A stretch of DNA of 64,000 nt from positions 104,155-168,154 of the forward strand of contig JARBJD010000156.1 of the NCBI GenBank assembly GCA_033064195.1, written 5' to 3'. The position numbers and the translations under genes were made by a program. This stretch comes from Blattamonas nauphoetae (taxonomy: Eukaryota; Preaxostyla; Oxymonadida). Below, piece after piece: positions 33,149-46,753 of this stretch; the first letter of the stretch is position 1; every line of letters begins with the position of its first letter. The notes under the pieces were generated by a model. That model saw nothing but the letters and a program-made list of their open reading frames with translations, did not search any database and was not told where the DNA came from.

Positions 33149-36100
33149 ATGGACTATAATGAACCTTGTCGCGAACTAAGTGGATTTGGAATCTGTGGTT
33201 GTTTCGCTCAACGTCGACAAAGTCAATCGTGGGTTTGTGTCCTTCTCGAATGAGCCTATAGAACCATTATGCACTTCTCTGAGACCAAAGACACCAATTC
33301 TCGATCATTTGTCGAAGAATTACTTCGTATTTTACAGCCTCTTGACCATAAAATCAAGAAAAGTCCACTCAAAGACAATTTCAATCATTCTCACACATTT
33401 CTCCAGACAAAATGCTTGTATCTGTCAGAAACAGAAGCCCGAGCGAAAATTTGTGAGGATATCCTGTTCTTCTCTTTTTTTCTTCAGTACGAACCAAAAA
33501 ACGCAGATGTCACAAAGATTCAGTTCGAATCAATTTCAGTGCTCCTAAAGACATCATGTTTCCCATCATACCTCTACAGCGATCTAGAAACGTATCTGTC
33601 ACAGCACTCCTTGATATGCAATTCAGAAACTTCCGCAAAACGCCTGGTTCACCTGACCACAATTCTCGCGTCGAATAGCATCAAAAAAACAGCTTATATC
33701 ATTGCCTTTCGTCTTTCTTTGGCATACATTCAGTCTTCTTCAGCACATCTCAAACTTTTATCGGAGAAACTTCCAACCAATATCCTTGATTCTCTCTTGA
33801 CTCGCTTCCTCCGCATTTTTGGAGCCTCTGTGAAGAGAGATGATAATTTTTGGCCATCAAACGATACTGAAGCAACGTCTGTTTCGCAGGATGTCCTCAC
33901 AATCTTCCAATCTATCTTGGAATTGTTCATCGATCCACAATCAAAATTGAACGTTGACACCTGCTGGAGCTTTCTTTCATCATTTATGACTGTCCCATTC
34001 TTGATTTCCATCGCACGCTGCCCCCATTTTCCTCTTTTCTTGGAAGAAATTCAACAGAAGCTCGTCCCCATCCTCTCGTCGTGTCTGGGCGCCTCGCCTT
34101 TCCTCATCCAAATTGTGCTGTCTGTCCGCGCTCATTCCAAAGCTCGCGCGAAGGACCAGACACTTGCCACATCACTCAGCAGCACTCTCATCTACCACCC
34201 CGTCTTCCCCTTCTTCGAATTCACGCCGGCAGAGAAGGACGCCTCGCACGAACACTCCGACCTCTTCGTGCCGACAGCTGACTACCTCCAGACAGCCAAC
34301 TACGCCGTCCTCAACGCCACCGAAGACAGGCGGATGCAAGCTCCAGACAGCCGCCGACAGTACGTCACGAAATGGACGATGGCCACGACGAACAGGCTGG
34401 ACAGGAAGGACAGCGTGAACGACCGCCTGTCGGTCGAACTGCGGAAGCACGTCATCAGCACCGAAGATCGGAAGAAGAACAAGAAGAAAGGGCCGGAGCA
34501 GAAGACGCCCGAGCAGACCCGCATTTCGTCGTCCACGTTGGGGTTCAGCACACAGCACAGGCTGACCCCGTCGTTCTGGACGACAATGGGCGATCCAACC
34601 GCCTCGCTCGCTTTTCGCAGAGCGGATTCAAAACAGAGCAGAGCAGAGACAGGCCCGAAGGAGAACGAGAAGGCGGAGATCGGAGAGAAGGATCTGTCGA
34701 AGGCGGGGCAGGTCATCACAATCTTGTTCAACCTGCTCAACACAATCGGCCCCTTCCTCATTCCCGAGACTGTTCTCCTCATCCACTCCGTCTGCCTCCT
34801 CGCTCACACCACCACCGACACGCACGGCGCCCTCACATCCGCTCTCAGCCATTTTGTGGCCACGTTCTGCGTGTATTACATCTTCGCCACGCCTGCCCTG
34901 CTGCTCTTTGTGATGTCCACGTGCCAGTCTTACGTGATCCGTACAGAGCTTATGAAGGACAAGAAACAAACTTCGAGTTCGACACCAAAGTCAGCGTCTC
35001 AGCGGCTCTTCACTCCTCCTGTCAGCACAGTCCAGCCGTCTGTCTTTCAGGAGCTGCTCGAAGTCTGTGCCATCTTCACCAACGACCTCGTTCAAGCTGG
35101 CACCCTCAAAGAGAAGGACGATCCCCTCACTTCCTCTCTCTACACAGTCTTCCTCACATCAAAAGTCTCTCCCAGCCACTCCAACGCCAAATCGTTCCAC
35201 ACCACCTCAGACGCCGACCACGTCAGCTTCTATCGCAGAAAGCGAGCGTACCACGACCGCCACACTCACCCGGCCTCGTCTCCGATCGCGTCTCTCACTT
35301 CAATGAACCAGCCCACCCAATCATCGCCCACATCAAGCTCGCTTGTTCCGTATGCGGCGAAGAAGGGCATCCAGATTTCTGGCACACTCTCGCGAATTCC
35401 GTCTCGCGTCACGGTCTCCCACGCAGTGAAAGAGCTGGACGATTCGATCGAGCCAGCGCTGTCGCTCGACCCTCTCGTCGCACTTGTTGACACTCCCAGC
35501 CACCTCCTCAGCCTCACCATCCCTTTTGTGACGGAGTACTTCGAGCAGAACGACATGCCGCAGCATTTCCGGCTGATTGCACAGGCAGTCTCAGCAATCG
35601 CAGTTGCCATGCCAATTGTCTTCGTCCGCTCTCTCCTCGTCATCTCCAAAACTGCAAAAAGCAGGAACCAATTCGAGAAGCAATATCGCATCCCAACCAC
35701 AATCAATCTACAGCCCTCCTTCTCCCCACTCTCCACTCCCTTCTCCTCAGACCTGTCGCTCAGCAGCATTCACACCAATCCTGCTCGCAAGCTGCAGGAC
35801 TTCGACAGATCCAACACTCAGTACGACCTCGCCTCGCCCGCCGAGTTGAGGTCGCTCTGGGCGATCATGGCAACCAACCTGAACCTCTCCAAACGATTCA
35901 CAGCACCGAACATCCACGCCGCGTCAGGAACGCCAACAGCAGCCACTCTCTTCTCGTCGTATCAGGACGAGCAGAAAACACTGGACAGTCCTCCACTGGC
36001 GAAGAAGGCAGGCTTCTCTGTGATGTTCTACCGCAACACAAGTCGCTTCTTCGGAAAGATGGCAGAGTTGCTTGTGCGATCGTCGTTCAACGTGATCCGC

Positions 36101-39100
36101 TCTGCTCTCGAGTCCATCGCGACGAAAGGCGAGTTCGAGTTCCGCTCGGCCCATTCTTTCGAGCCGCAGACGCTGAAGAAGCGCCTCATCTCGATGCGAG
36201 GCATCATCTCCACCGCCGGCCCCGCTGCTGATCCTGTCCGCACACGCTCGTTCATCCAGCGCACCACAAAGTCGTCGACGTCGCAGAGACTGAGCTCGAA
36301 CACAAGTTCGCTCAACCCCGCCTTCCTGTCCGACTACGCTGTCGTCTCCCTCGTCAGCATCATCCGCGTGCTCGGGATGGTCACGGAGCCCGACCAGGAA
36401 GACTCCGACCTGGCAGATGTTGTGACTCTCCTTTGGACCATCTCGCAATCCGACGACTTCGTGAAAACAACTCAATCGGAGCAGCTCGAGCAGGCCATTC
36501 TGGATCAGAGTGTCCCCTCGCCGAACGACCAATCGCCCATCCACCCTCGCCTCCTCTTCCTCACAAAAGTGATCCTCCGCATCACGCACAGCAACTCGAG
36601 CCAACTCGGACAGTTCATGTACAGCTTTGCCCGCCTCGTTGTGAAGATTGGGAAACTTGTTCCTCCCGATTCGCGCAACACCACTCGCTTCGCTCCCATC
36701 CTCTCCCTCCGAGAACAGCGGGAGTTTGGAGCGAAGCCGATGCGCCTGCTTGTCAACCAGTTCTTCTCCGACAGTCGCTCCATCCGAAACGCGAACCTGA
36801 TCGACTTCCTCCGCAAGCTGATCCAACTCGCTCAAGCTCCCATCACGCCCATGCTCCACTTCCTGCAAACGTCGCTTGTGTGGCCAAGCATCAACGTCTC
36901 GTCGAACAGCGTGTCCTTCTCTTTCAGTCAGTCTCTCCCTCAAAACACCCACACCGACGCACTCTCCTCCTCTCCGTTCTCAGTCGACACCCACACCAAC
37001 ACTTTCAGACAGAACAAGTTCCCTATTCTTCTTCCTTCGCTCTACTCTCCCCTCCACAACGAATCGAGTCGCTTCAATCCACATGCTTCTGCTCCACACA
37101 AAACAGAAACCTGCCCCTTCTGCCTCGGCGACGAGTACAACAAACAATTCTGCTCTTTCTACAAATCAACAGCTGAACTGGCACTTTCATCGCCGATTGA
37201 CTTCGCCCCATTCCAGCCTCGCTCTCCTCGCGCAGGCAGCCTCGATTCTCCGCTTCACACGAGGAGCCTCTCCGCTGGGACCAGCTCTGACCTCCTCCAA
37301 TCGCAGAACATGCCCATCTCGCCAGTCCCCGCAGCTGAGCAACAAACAACCCCGAAGTCGCAGCTGCTCTTCCGCTCGACGACAGTCAACGCTTTTGTTC
37401 CGATCAACGTCACTTCAACATCCCTCCTTCACGCCCTCCCTCGGAACGACCCTCGCTCGTCGCTTGAATCTCCCACCTTCCTGATCGAGTCATCGCCAAA
37501 TCGAATGATCCCTTCGATGGGCTTCCTCTCTCATCCGTCCCCAACTGAGATCTACTCCGGAGCCGTCCCTTTCCCGACACCATCCCCAACTCAGAGCGAC
37601 CAGGTCGTCCCCTTTGCTGATGTCAGATCGTTCTACACACCCGAAACGTCCCCTGTCTCCCCTTCACCAACAGATGACTCGCCATTCTTCACCCCAACTT
37701 TCAGAAAGCCACGCACACCTGGGAAAGAGTCTGCACTAACCATCAGTGACACAGAAACACCGAAGGAACCAAAGCATACTCCCAACCACTCCCCACAGCC
37801 ATTTCTGGACGACGAATCAGTCGTTTCTGTGGAGACGGAATCGTATTCCTCAACAAACTTTGACGTTGCGCCGAAAAATATCGATGTGGACGAGCCTGTC
37901 TTCTTCCAGTCTCCTGCGAACACCAGCTCTCCTCAGGCTGATTCAGAGACACCAGCTGACCGCCAGTTCCTTTTCGACGTGTCGTCGCAAGACTCTCTCC
38001 ACGAAGCGTCGTCCTTCTCCAGCTTGTCTGACCTTGCTCTGACGCAGACTGGCTTTGGCAGTCTCATGTTCGACACCCTCAAATCCAGCCAGGAAGAGAC
38101 ACCTCTCGTTCAGAGGAAGAAGAACAACCGCCAGCAGCTCGTCACGCGGGCAGGCATTCGTGTTGAGATGGAAGTTGATGAAAACCTGATTCTGAACCCG
38201 TTCACGTCCAGCCGCGACTTCATCTTCGCCGCCACACTCGAATCGCCGAATCCGACCGTCACGTTCTTCCTTCCTTCGTACACCCCCGTCTTCGTCCACC
38301 TGCGCAAGCCAGACTCGATTGCTGCGTTTAACGACTTCCTGTACGAAGCGTGCCGTGTTCTGGATGTGGCGCTGAACAACATCTTCAGGCTCTCCCTCTT
38401 CGAGAGCGAGATTCTGTCCTTTCTTCGTCGTTTGTCCATCTCTCTCAGTCCGTTCATCCGAGTCTTTGCTGTCGAAGCAGTCGGCCTCTTGCTGCAGAGT
38501 CTGATGCTGTTTCTCACATCGAACACCTCGAAGTCGGTGTATCTCCTCCAGTTTGGAGCTGACAAGGCCACTCCGCTCCACAAGCTCCACGAGTCGCTCC
38601 TTGTCCTCTTCTCCTTCCTCCGCCTTCTGATTCGGTGCAACCCCTACACGGATGTCAAGGAGACGTCCACTCTCGTCCTTCACCACTTCATCGAGTCGTG
38701 GATGGCAGTCGGATTCCCGAAGGCAAAAACGAGTCTTCTGAAAGATGATGTCGACAGCGAGAGGCTCGCCGGGTCAACGCAATCTCGCTCCAACGCGAAC
38801 ACAGACGATCAGACTCTCCTCACCCTGCCACGATCAGCTGTCAAAGACCATTCGACAATGCAGAACAAGCTCCGCGAAGATGTCATGCGATCGATCATCC
38901 TTGCGCAGGGCGAGCTCCTCGAATGTCTCCCGTTCCCAACTGCTGCACTCGAGCCTCGACACGACTGGAATGAGCCCGAGACAGATGTTGCGCATGGAGA
39001 GAGGTGCTCGTGGGGACACTACCTCTTCAAAGAGACTCAGCTTGCGTACGAGCAGATCCCAACCGATCTGGACATTCTTCTCCAAACAGAGCAACTCACA

Positions 39101-42100
39101 CGGGGAACAGCGCGGATCAGGCCGGACACGCGACCTGCTGCGGGTGAGGATTCGGAGGATCTGATGCGCCACATCCTTCCGTCGCCGATTGTGTCTCCCA
39201 CCTCGATCGTCTTCAAAGCTTTGGAAATCCTGCAGCTCATCGTCAACGATCACATCAGCGGAATGACCGCCTCAAACACAGCACTCATCCAGCGAGTCCT
39301 GGTCCGCTTTCTTTTCCGACAGAACGATCCCGTCGTACCGACAAAGGAAGTCCCCACGCTCTCCGTCTCCCTCTCGGCTTTCTCGCTCCTTCTGACGCTG
39401 AGTGAGTATGCTGAGAAGAAAGCACGGAACAGCGATCGCCGAATGACAGCAGCAGCTCTTTCCAAGCGGAAGAAACCGGCTGAATCCATTTCTGGAGGAT
39501 CCTTTGCGAAATCGTTCACATTCCCGCGAATGCTGAGTCTACACATCATCTCTCAGCTGATCCTCTCCCCCGCGATCGAGCTGAGAACAGCTGCGTTGAG
39601 CACAATCTCGTCGATCCTCTCCTCCATCCGAATCCAGACTCTCTCGTCGATGAACTTCTTCTTCGCTCTTCTGGACAAGCTCATCACAACCATCCACTCG
39701 CTCTGGATGGATCTCCTGTTCATGTCGAAGGACACCGCGCGGTCTCTCCTCCAACCGCCCTCCGCTCTCCGCACTCCCACCGCCTTCCAGCCGCACTCAC
39801 CGCAGTTCAACAATCACACCGACGAAGAAGATCACAAACACATTGAGCACACCATCGTCGAGATTGTGAAGATGATCGCCGACATCCTCCACGCTCAGCT
39901 TCCCTTCCTTCTCGGGCACTCCCACCTTCTGCAGGGCGCCTTTGTTGTTGGCGAGACCCTCCAAAAGGAAGACTTCTCGCTCACGCTGGCCATCTCTGCA
40001 CTTGTCCTCAATCTCGTCCTCTTCGGAACGACAGAACTCGCCGACGCTGCGTTCCATCTCAGCCACACCATCTTCTTCAAGGCAGCTGAGATCCATCGCT
40101 CTTTCACGAGCACAACCTGTCAAGACAAAGACAAGACGCGAGCTCAGTTGAGCTGCACCGAGTCGTTCACAGGCACCATCTGGGACTCCCTCCAGCTCTT
40201 CCTCGAAATGTCCATTTCTGGCTGCAGTCATCGCAACACAAAGCTGTTCCTCCCCGCCACACTCCACAGCAAGCTCTCCACCATCGCTCGATCGGTCTCC
40301 GACATCAAAATGCCGTTCTTCGCAACTGACAGCCAAGACTCGCCGAAAAGTGAGCTGTCGATGTACGCACACTGTCCGCTCTGCGCTCTGATTCCGTCGA
40401 AAGCGACAACACTCCTTCTCCTCCTCTCGCCGTTCATCCCTCGCGCCATCCCCAGACATCACCTCCACTTGGAGAAGAATCCGTTCACACTCGTCGCCGA
40501 CACTTCGACGTATGTTTCCAACACCATCAAGTTCAAGACAGCCCTCCTCAGCTCGGTCGGGCTGGACGTGGACAGCAAGTACACCGACGCGCTGAAAAGG
40601 GAGGGCGACATCTCCCGCGTGAGCCAGCTCTCCACCGACGATATTCTGGAACTCGACGAGGCAGTGACACGCATCAGCACGGAGTCGATCTCGTCGGGAG
40701 GGATCCAACTCGCAGACAGTCCGCTGAACCCGAACAAGCTGACCGCTCATCAGCCGACGTCTCTCTTCCGATATCATCCGTTCTTCAGCGGGTTCATCCG
40801 AACTGTCTCGCATCTCTCGCAGCATCGGTACCTCCACACTTCTCACTCGTTCATCCCGCCGATCTCGCAGGCGATTCTCGATCCACTCACGTCGTTCACG
40901 TCAGCCTCGTCGCACCCATCGCGTCTCGCTCGAATTGCTCGCGTCCAAAACAACGCGTTTGTGAGGTGTCTGCTTCCTCTCGTCAAAGCGTCCTCGTTCG
41001 ACCTCAACACGAGTGCCCACAATCTCCAGCAGCTCGGAATCGGAATCCACCGCAGCTTCTCTGACGGCGTCAGTGATTCCGTCTCGCCCTCTGTGCTTCC
41101 CGGAGGCAGGCGCCCTTCGCAGAAAGGCCCGCTCGAATGGCATGTCGACTCTGGTCTCTACGCCCTCCTCGAGACAGACCCGCAGTCGTGCTTCTCGTGC
41201 TGCTCTGTGTTTGCCGATCAAGACCAAGCACCATCGCCCACTCCGAACTCCCTCCCGTTCCACGCCTCGCTTCCGATGATGACGCAGAAGGAGGAAATCC
41301 AGCGATGCATTGTGATTCTCACGCTCGTCTTCACGACACATTCGCCGTTCCTCATCCCGTTTCTATCGCCCTCGTCTGCCGTCTCCATCGATCCCATCAC
41401 CGGCCACATCGGACACCGCTTTGTGTCTCCCCCGTCTGGGCCGTACCTCGACCAGATCATCACCATCCTCGCCAACCCACGCACCGACCTCGACAGCAGC
41501 CACACTCACAGCGAAGAGACCTTCGACATTGACTCGGCAGGCGACGTCGAAGACGAGTCGAACGACGATGACGAGCCGGTCGCACTGTCTCCGGGCATCC
41601 TCACGTCGTCGACGCGAAGGACAGTCACCCTCCCTCCGCCCATCCGCCTCCCCGCCAAGATCCTTCCAAGCGACCGAATCGTGCTGAACAGTTTCTGGCC
41701 GCTGCTCCCCCATCCCTGCCTGCTCACCACACACGTCTTCCCGTCGATCTCGAACGTCGCGCCTGATTTGGAACCATCTGAGACAGTTCGATCTCACTTC
41801 AACTCGTCCTTCAAGCGGCACAAGCTGCATCTGCCGTTCGTCCACAATCAGACACTGCACGGGTTAGCCTTCATGACGCCCTTCATCCTCGACCATCTTC
41901 CCGAAGAGGAGGGCGTGAGGGTTGGTCTTCTCCAGTCCGTCGCGCTGTCTCTCCACCATCTGCTCTGCTTCTCGCTCACCTCGTTCGGCTCACTCAACAC
42001 GCATCTCATTTCGATCGGGTTCCGTCCGTCTTGTTCTCCGACTTCGCAGGATTCTCCGTTCTCGACCGCGTTTTTGAGTCTCCCCGCGCAGAATCGGATG

Positions 42101-44482
42101 CAAGTCCAGTTCTCGTTCATGATGGGCGTGAAGATGATCGCTGTCGTCCTCCAGAACATCACTCTTCTCGTCAACTCGCTGTTGACAAGCTCGTCGTTCA
42201 GACTTCTCTTCGACTTCTTCGTCGAGCTCGTTCCCCCGCTGGTCTCCCTCCACCGCACCTGCCCCCCTCTCCGCCAGACCATCTCAGCCACCCTCCTCGT
42301 CTTCTTCACATCCATCTTGGATCCTGATTCGGCCTTCTTCCACACTCTCCATTCGGACATTCTGTCGTCGCTGTTTGCTGTCCTCTCCGAAGTCCTCGCC
42401 ATCGTCGCTCCTCAACCAGCATCGAAGGAGCAGCCCTTCTCGCACCTCACCATTCTCGTCGACCCCCCACAACTCCCTGCGAGTCAGTCGTCCTCTCTTC
42501 CGTCTCTGATCAGACTGAAAGAGTCTCTGAATGAATTCCCATCGTCGTCCATCGTCTTCCAGCCGCTTCCTGCTGTTGTGTGTGTGAGTTACAGCGAGTT
42601 CACCACACACTTCTCGTCCTTCCTGTTTGCTGTGGAGGACATGGCTGACGTTACGGATTCTGACTTCCGAACAACACTCATCCGCTCAGCTGCTCAGGTC
42701 GCTGTGAATGCCTTCAATTCCGCTGAGACAACGGGAACACGCGACGAGTCTCTCTCCCACGATGTGTTCTGTCAGCAGCTCAACACAATCCTGACCCATT
42801 TTGGAGTTCCTTTCCGTGCACAGATCTGCGAAGCCCGTGTCGCTGCCCCGCCGTCTGTGCAGGCGAATGCCCCTCGCTCGGCCTTCCACTCGCCGTCGAA
42901 TCAGAAAGGCTCGCTCATCGACGACCTCATCGACAGTCCGTCGTCGTCCTTCGTCATCTCCAAATCGGGACGCGCCACTCCGATTGACATCTCGAACGAT
43001 CCGCAGGTCATCATCCAGCGGAAGAACGAAGCGATCACAGCAACACTCGAGGACAACGCCCTCACCGTGAAGAGCAGGGACAGGAAGGAGAGCGGATCGT
43101 TTCTGTCCAGCCACTCGTCCAACGTCATCCACCGCATCTTCGATCAGCGCGCAGCTGTGCCTCGCTCGGCCGTCGAGGACACGCAGAACGTGTCGCTCTA
43201 TTCGACCAAAGTGGAGCTGTCGGACCTTCTGACGATGCTGACCTGCTCCCCTCTCATCCAGACACAGTCGCCTGCACAGCCAGTCGAGATCCAGTCTGCC
43301 CCTTCCGTCGCTCATCTGCTGTCTGGTCCTCTTGTCTTTCATTCGTCCACTCCGACTTTCACTTCCATCAACTGCGACGAGGACAACACGGCTCGCATGT
43401 GGAGTGAGGCGCTCTCGGCCTGCTTAATCCCAGCTGCCGCAGAATACCATCTCCGCCGGTGTTCGTCGGTCCCTCTTGCCATCCCCAAACAGCCAGTGCT
43501 GTCGGAGAATGAAGATACATCTCAATCCTCACAGTCTCAACAATTGTCGCTGAATCAGCTCCTCACAAGCCCAGATTCTGTCTTCCTGCTCAACTTTGCT
43601 GCCATCCGAACACTTCTGACAAGCCCCATCTCGTCATCCCCTTCTGTTCATCCGGCATCCTCTCCAGGGTCCTCGCTCTCTCCCCTCCTCTCGCTCCTGA
43701 GGACTCTCCTCCAAATCTACGCCACACACGCGCAGTCGATCTCTGACTGCGTCGTCACCCGGCTGTCAACGTCTTTCGCGACTGTACTGGTGCCACATCA
43801 GCTCCTCCTCCTTCTCAATTCGGTCTTCTCCCTCCTGCGCACCCCGTCCACCTTCAGAATCCAGCTGGACGCCCTCGTCTCCCTCTCCCCCTCGCACTCC
43901 TCGTCGTTCACCACATTCATCACCACACGAGACGTCCTCTGGATCCTGACCATCCCACCCTTCCTCTCCCTGAGTGCTCGCTTCTTCCCAACCCTCATCA
44001 ACAACTTTGCCTCTGTCCTGTCCTCCTCCACTCCATCCCAATCGCATTCGATGCACATCCCGCTTGTCTCGTCCACTCTCGCTCGCTCCATCGTCGAATC
44101 TCTCCTGTCGCTCCCTCCAACCCCCCTCGCCTCCCACTTCCTCGCTCATCTTGAACACTTCACCCATCAACAATCGTTTTATTCCCAACATCTTTCTGTT
44201 TCGTCTTTCTTTCGCTCCGATTTTGCTTCCGACACGCACCAACCACTTCGCCACGCCTCGCTCCCTTCGATTCTTGATTTGATCCTGTCTTGTTTTTCGT
44301 CTGCTACCGTCTGTATTCCTTCTCCTACGACGAACGCAGATCCATTTAGTGATGTGTCTTTATCCCCATCTGTTTTGTCTTCATTCTGCCTGTCTCTGGT
44401 TTCCTCGATGCAGACTGGGAAACACCTTCAGTCTGACCACGCCCTCTTTGCATTGTGCCTCTCGATTCTACAACATTCTTAG
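33149..44482 (+). CDS. Giant unknown protein, 3766 residues, alpha-solenoid-like
   Basis: A short first exon (33149-33228, MDYNEPCRELSGFG) joins in phase across a 33-nt intron (33229-33261, GTGGGT...ATAG) to an 11.2-kb open frame. The N-terminal 350 residues are a dense run of hydrophobic helices (KICEDILFFSFFLQY, LVHLTTILASNSIKK, AYIIAFRLSLAYIQ) typical of HEAT-type solenoids. Similar blocks recur to the end, separated by disordered Ser/Pro/Thr-rich linkers, notably at about 37100-38100. Two CxxC pairs (ETCPFCLGDEYNKQFC near 37110, HCPLCALIP-like near 40370) could bind metal. No catalytic domain is visible. Base composition is AT-rich over the first ~800 bp and last ~300 bp, and GC- and pyrimidine-rich between. 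The length and helix pattern recall Furry, Dopey or Mon2-type scaffolds, but I cannot assign it. Confidence 0.8.
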
Positions 44483-44590
44483 TTCATTCTAGAATTGATC
44501 TGTCTCTATTTTTGCAATCGATGAAGGTGTTGTCATAACCCATAAGTTCGAAAAGCGATCACAACCCATGAGTTATAATTTTTGGTGGAA

Positions 44591-46620
44591 ATGAACATCT
44601 TATTTCTACTCCTTTCTTGCTTTTTAGCAGAAAAATTTCAATATAAGAAAGGCCATATCTACCAGTACAAATTTGTCTCCGACGGAGCCGTGAACGGAGA
44701 AGCCGGAGCAAACTCTAATGCTGAAACCAAGCCAATGGGATATGGTTTCACATGTGAACCCATTTTCCGATGCACATATTCTGGTGTACGTGGATTTACC
44801 TTCGAAATGACAGCCCGGAACGTCAAGATGACAAGCAATGAAAATGGAATCAGAGGTACGATCGATGAGGTTGACCGAGAGGACACTGAAGGCAACATGA
44901 ACCTCAACGAACTCTTTGCTGTTCCATTCGTCTTCACTCTGACTCCAGATGGTAGCATTACCCGAACAAGGAAGCATGAGGAGGATGACGAAGAATCAGT
45001 CGAACTCAAGCTTGCCGTCGCTACGTCGCTCAAAACTCATCTGCTTGGAGATGATATGTATGCCGGCGACACTATCGAAATTACCCCCGAAGGAAGACAC
45101 ACCGCTCACTACGAGAAGACGGACACCATGGACGGAACAATGCTCTCGTCGTATTACACAGAATCAGATTTCATCAGCATGCGCGACTCCTCGGCAGATG
45201 GGCAGGATCTCCGCATTGAGGGACTTACCGAAACCACGCTCGACCGCGGTATTGTCAAAATCAACGAAAGACATGTGAAGTACGAACTGAATGGAAAAGA
45301 CAGTTTCGACTCGATGTCCAACGAAGAGGAGTATGCCATGACCACAGAATCCAAGGCGTCGATGGTGTACATCGGCGAAGCCATGTCCAACGACGTCGCC
45401 GACTTCCTCGACGTGGATTACGACACCCTCATGTCGAACCGCTACGGAGACTTCATCGAGCTTGATTTCACGACTGAGGATTACTACCTCACCCGCCTTC
45501 CAAAGGAATCACAGCAGAACTTCGCCGACGACTTTGTCGACGGAAAGGACGAGGATTCCGAAGAGGACGTGGAATACGACGAGTGGCGGCTGTTCAAAAA
45601 GAAGAAGAAGAAGAAGCCGTCCCCGCCCCCACCCCCACCTCCTCCACCCGCCCCTGCTCCCGTTCCTGTCCCTGTCCCACAACCCGTCGTCCCTCGCCCT
45701 GTTCCTGTCCCCGTCCCAGCCCCTGTTGTCCCCCACCCGCCCCTGTCCCCGAGCCAGTGTATGAGGAGCCGACGTACGTCGACGCCGAAGTTGCTGGTGA
45801 TTACGACATTCTGTGTCCGGGCTACATGGACTTCTGCAAAGGGTACAAGTTCCGGACGAAGGCAGGGTCCAGCAACATCGGTCTGAAGATCGGTGGGAAG
45901 GTGTTCATCGGCACGAACAAGGGATGCGTGCAGGAAGGGCGGGATTGGGTGCTTGGTGCGCAGGGAGACGTGGACCTGATGATCCTGAAGCGCACATTCT
46001 CCATCTTCCACGTGCACGCCGAGTACGGATACCAGTCCAGCGTCCCGTTCCGCAACGAGGTCGAGTGCACCGTGTTCGGCCAGCGTGTCTACCACAAAGC
46101 GCTTGCCGAGGCGTATTGTGCACAGCGGCAGCTCGACATCGCCCACTTCTCCAAATCGTTCAGCTTCGGGTTCTACATCGTGGTCATCGTTGTGCCTGTC
46201 AAGTTCAGCGTCGGGATCACCCTCGGCTTCTCTGCAGCCCTCCCGTACGACATCTGCCTCGCCAACGCCTCTGCCTCGGTCTCCTTCCAACCAGCCGCCC
46301 AAGCAACAGCCTTTGCCGACGCCCACGCGTCCCTCCTCGTTGTGAAAGCGGGTGTGCGTCTGGAAGCGGCGATTGGGGAGCGCCTCACACCGACTGCATA
46401 CCTTGACGGAGGCCTGTGCACTGTGGGCATCCGCGCAGACTCGATCACTTCGCCCATCGACGCTCGCTTCTTCGGGTACGCCCAATACCGCAAGCTGAAG
46501 TGGAAGAGATGGAGACCAAAGTTTACTTGGAGCTCCAAGAAGAATGTCAACTTCTGGAGCTGGAACCGCCCCGAGAAGACTCACAAACTGTTCCATCTCA
46601 AGTGGAAGTTTGCCAAGTAA
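44591..46620 (+). CDS. Secreted/lumenal protein with polyproline linker, lipoprotein-N-like start
   Basis: The ATG at 44591 gives a clear signal peptide (MNILFLLLSCFLA). The first ~330 residues are beta-strand-rich, beginning KFQYKKGHIYQYKF. This faintly resembles the vitellogenin/lipoprotein N-terminal domain, which starts with a FxxGxxYxY strand. An acidic segment, a lysine run and a long Pro/Val/Ala linker follow. The frame then shifts at about 45725-45753. A 29-nt GT-AG intron there (GTTGTC...CCCGAG) restores the second half in phase and gives 666 residues; a one-base indel in the C-run is the alternative. The second half (YDILCPGYMDFCKGYKF... to the TAA) has paired cysteines, a hydrophobic stretch FYIVVIVVPVKFSV and a basic Trp-rich end. 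It is probably exported. The function is unknown. Confidence 0.65.
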
Positions 46621-46753
46621 AGTATCAATGATCTAGCCTTCTTCTATGACTCATTTATGTACGTATAATTACGTTTTCTGAGTCACCTCATCATTTAATG
46701 ACACGAGTTAAGTCGTATCCTTTCGAAAAATCGAGCCCAAAACATTTTTCACA

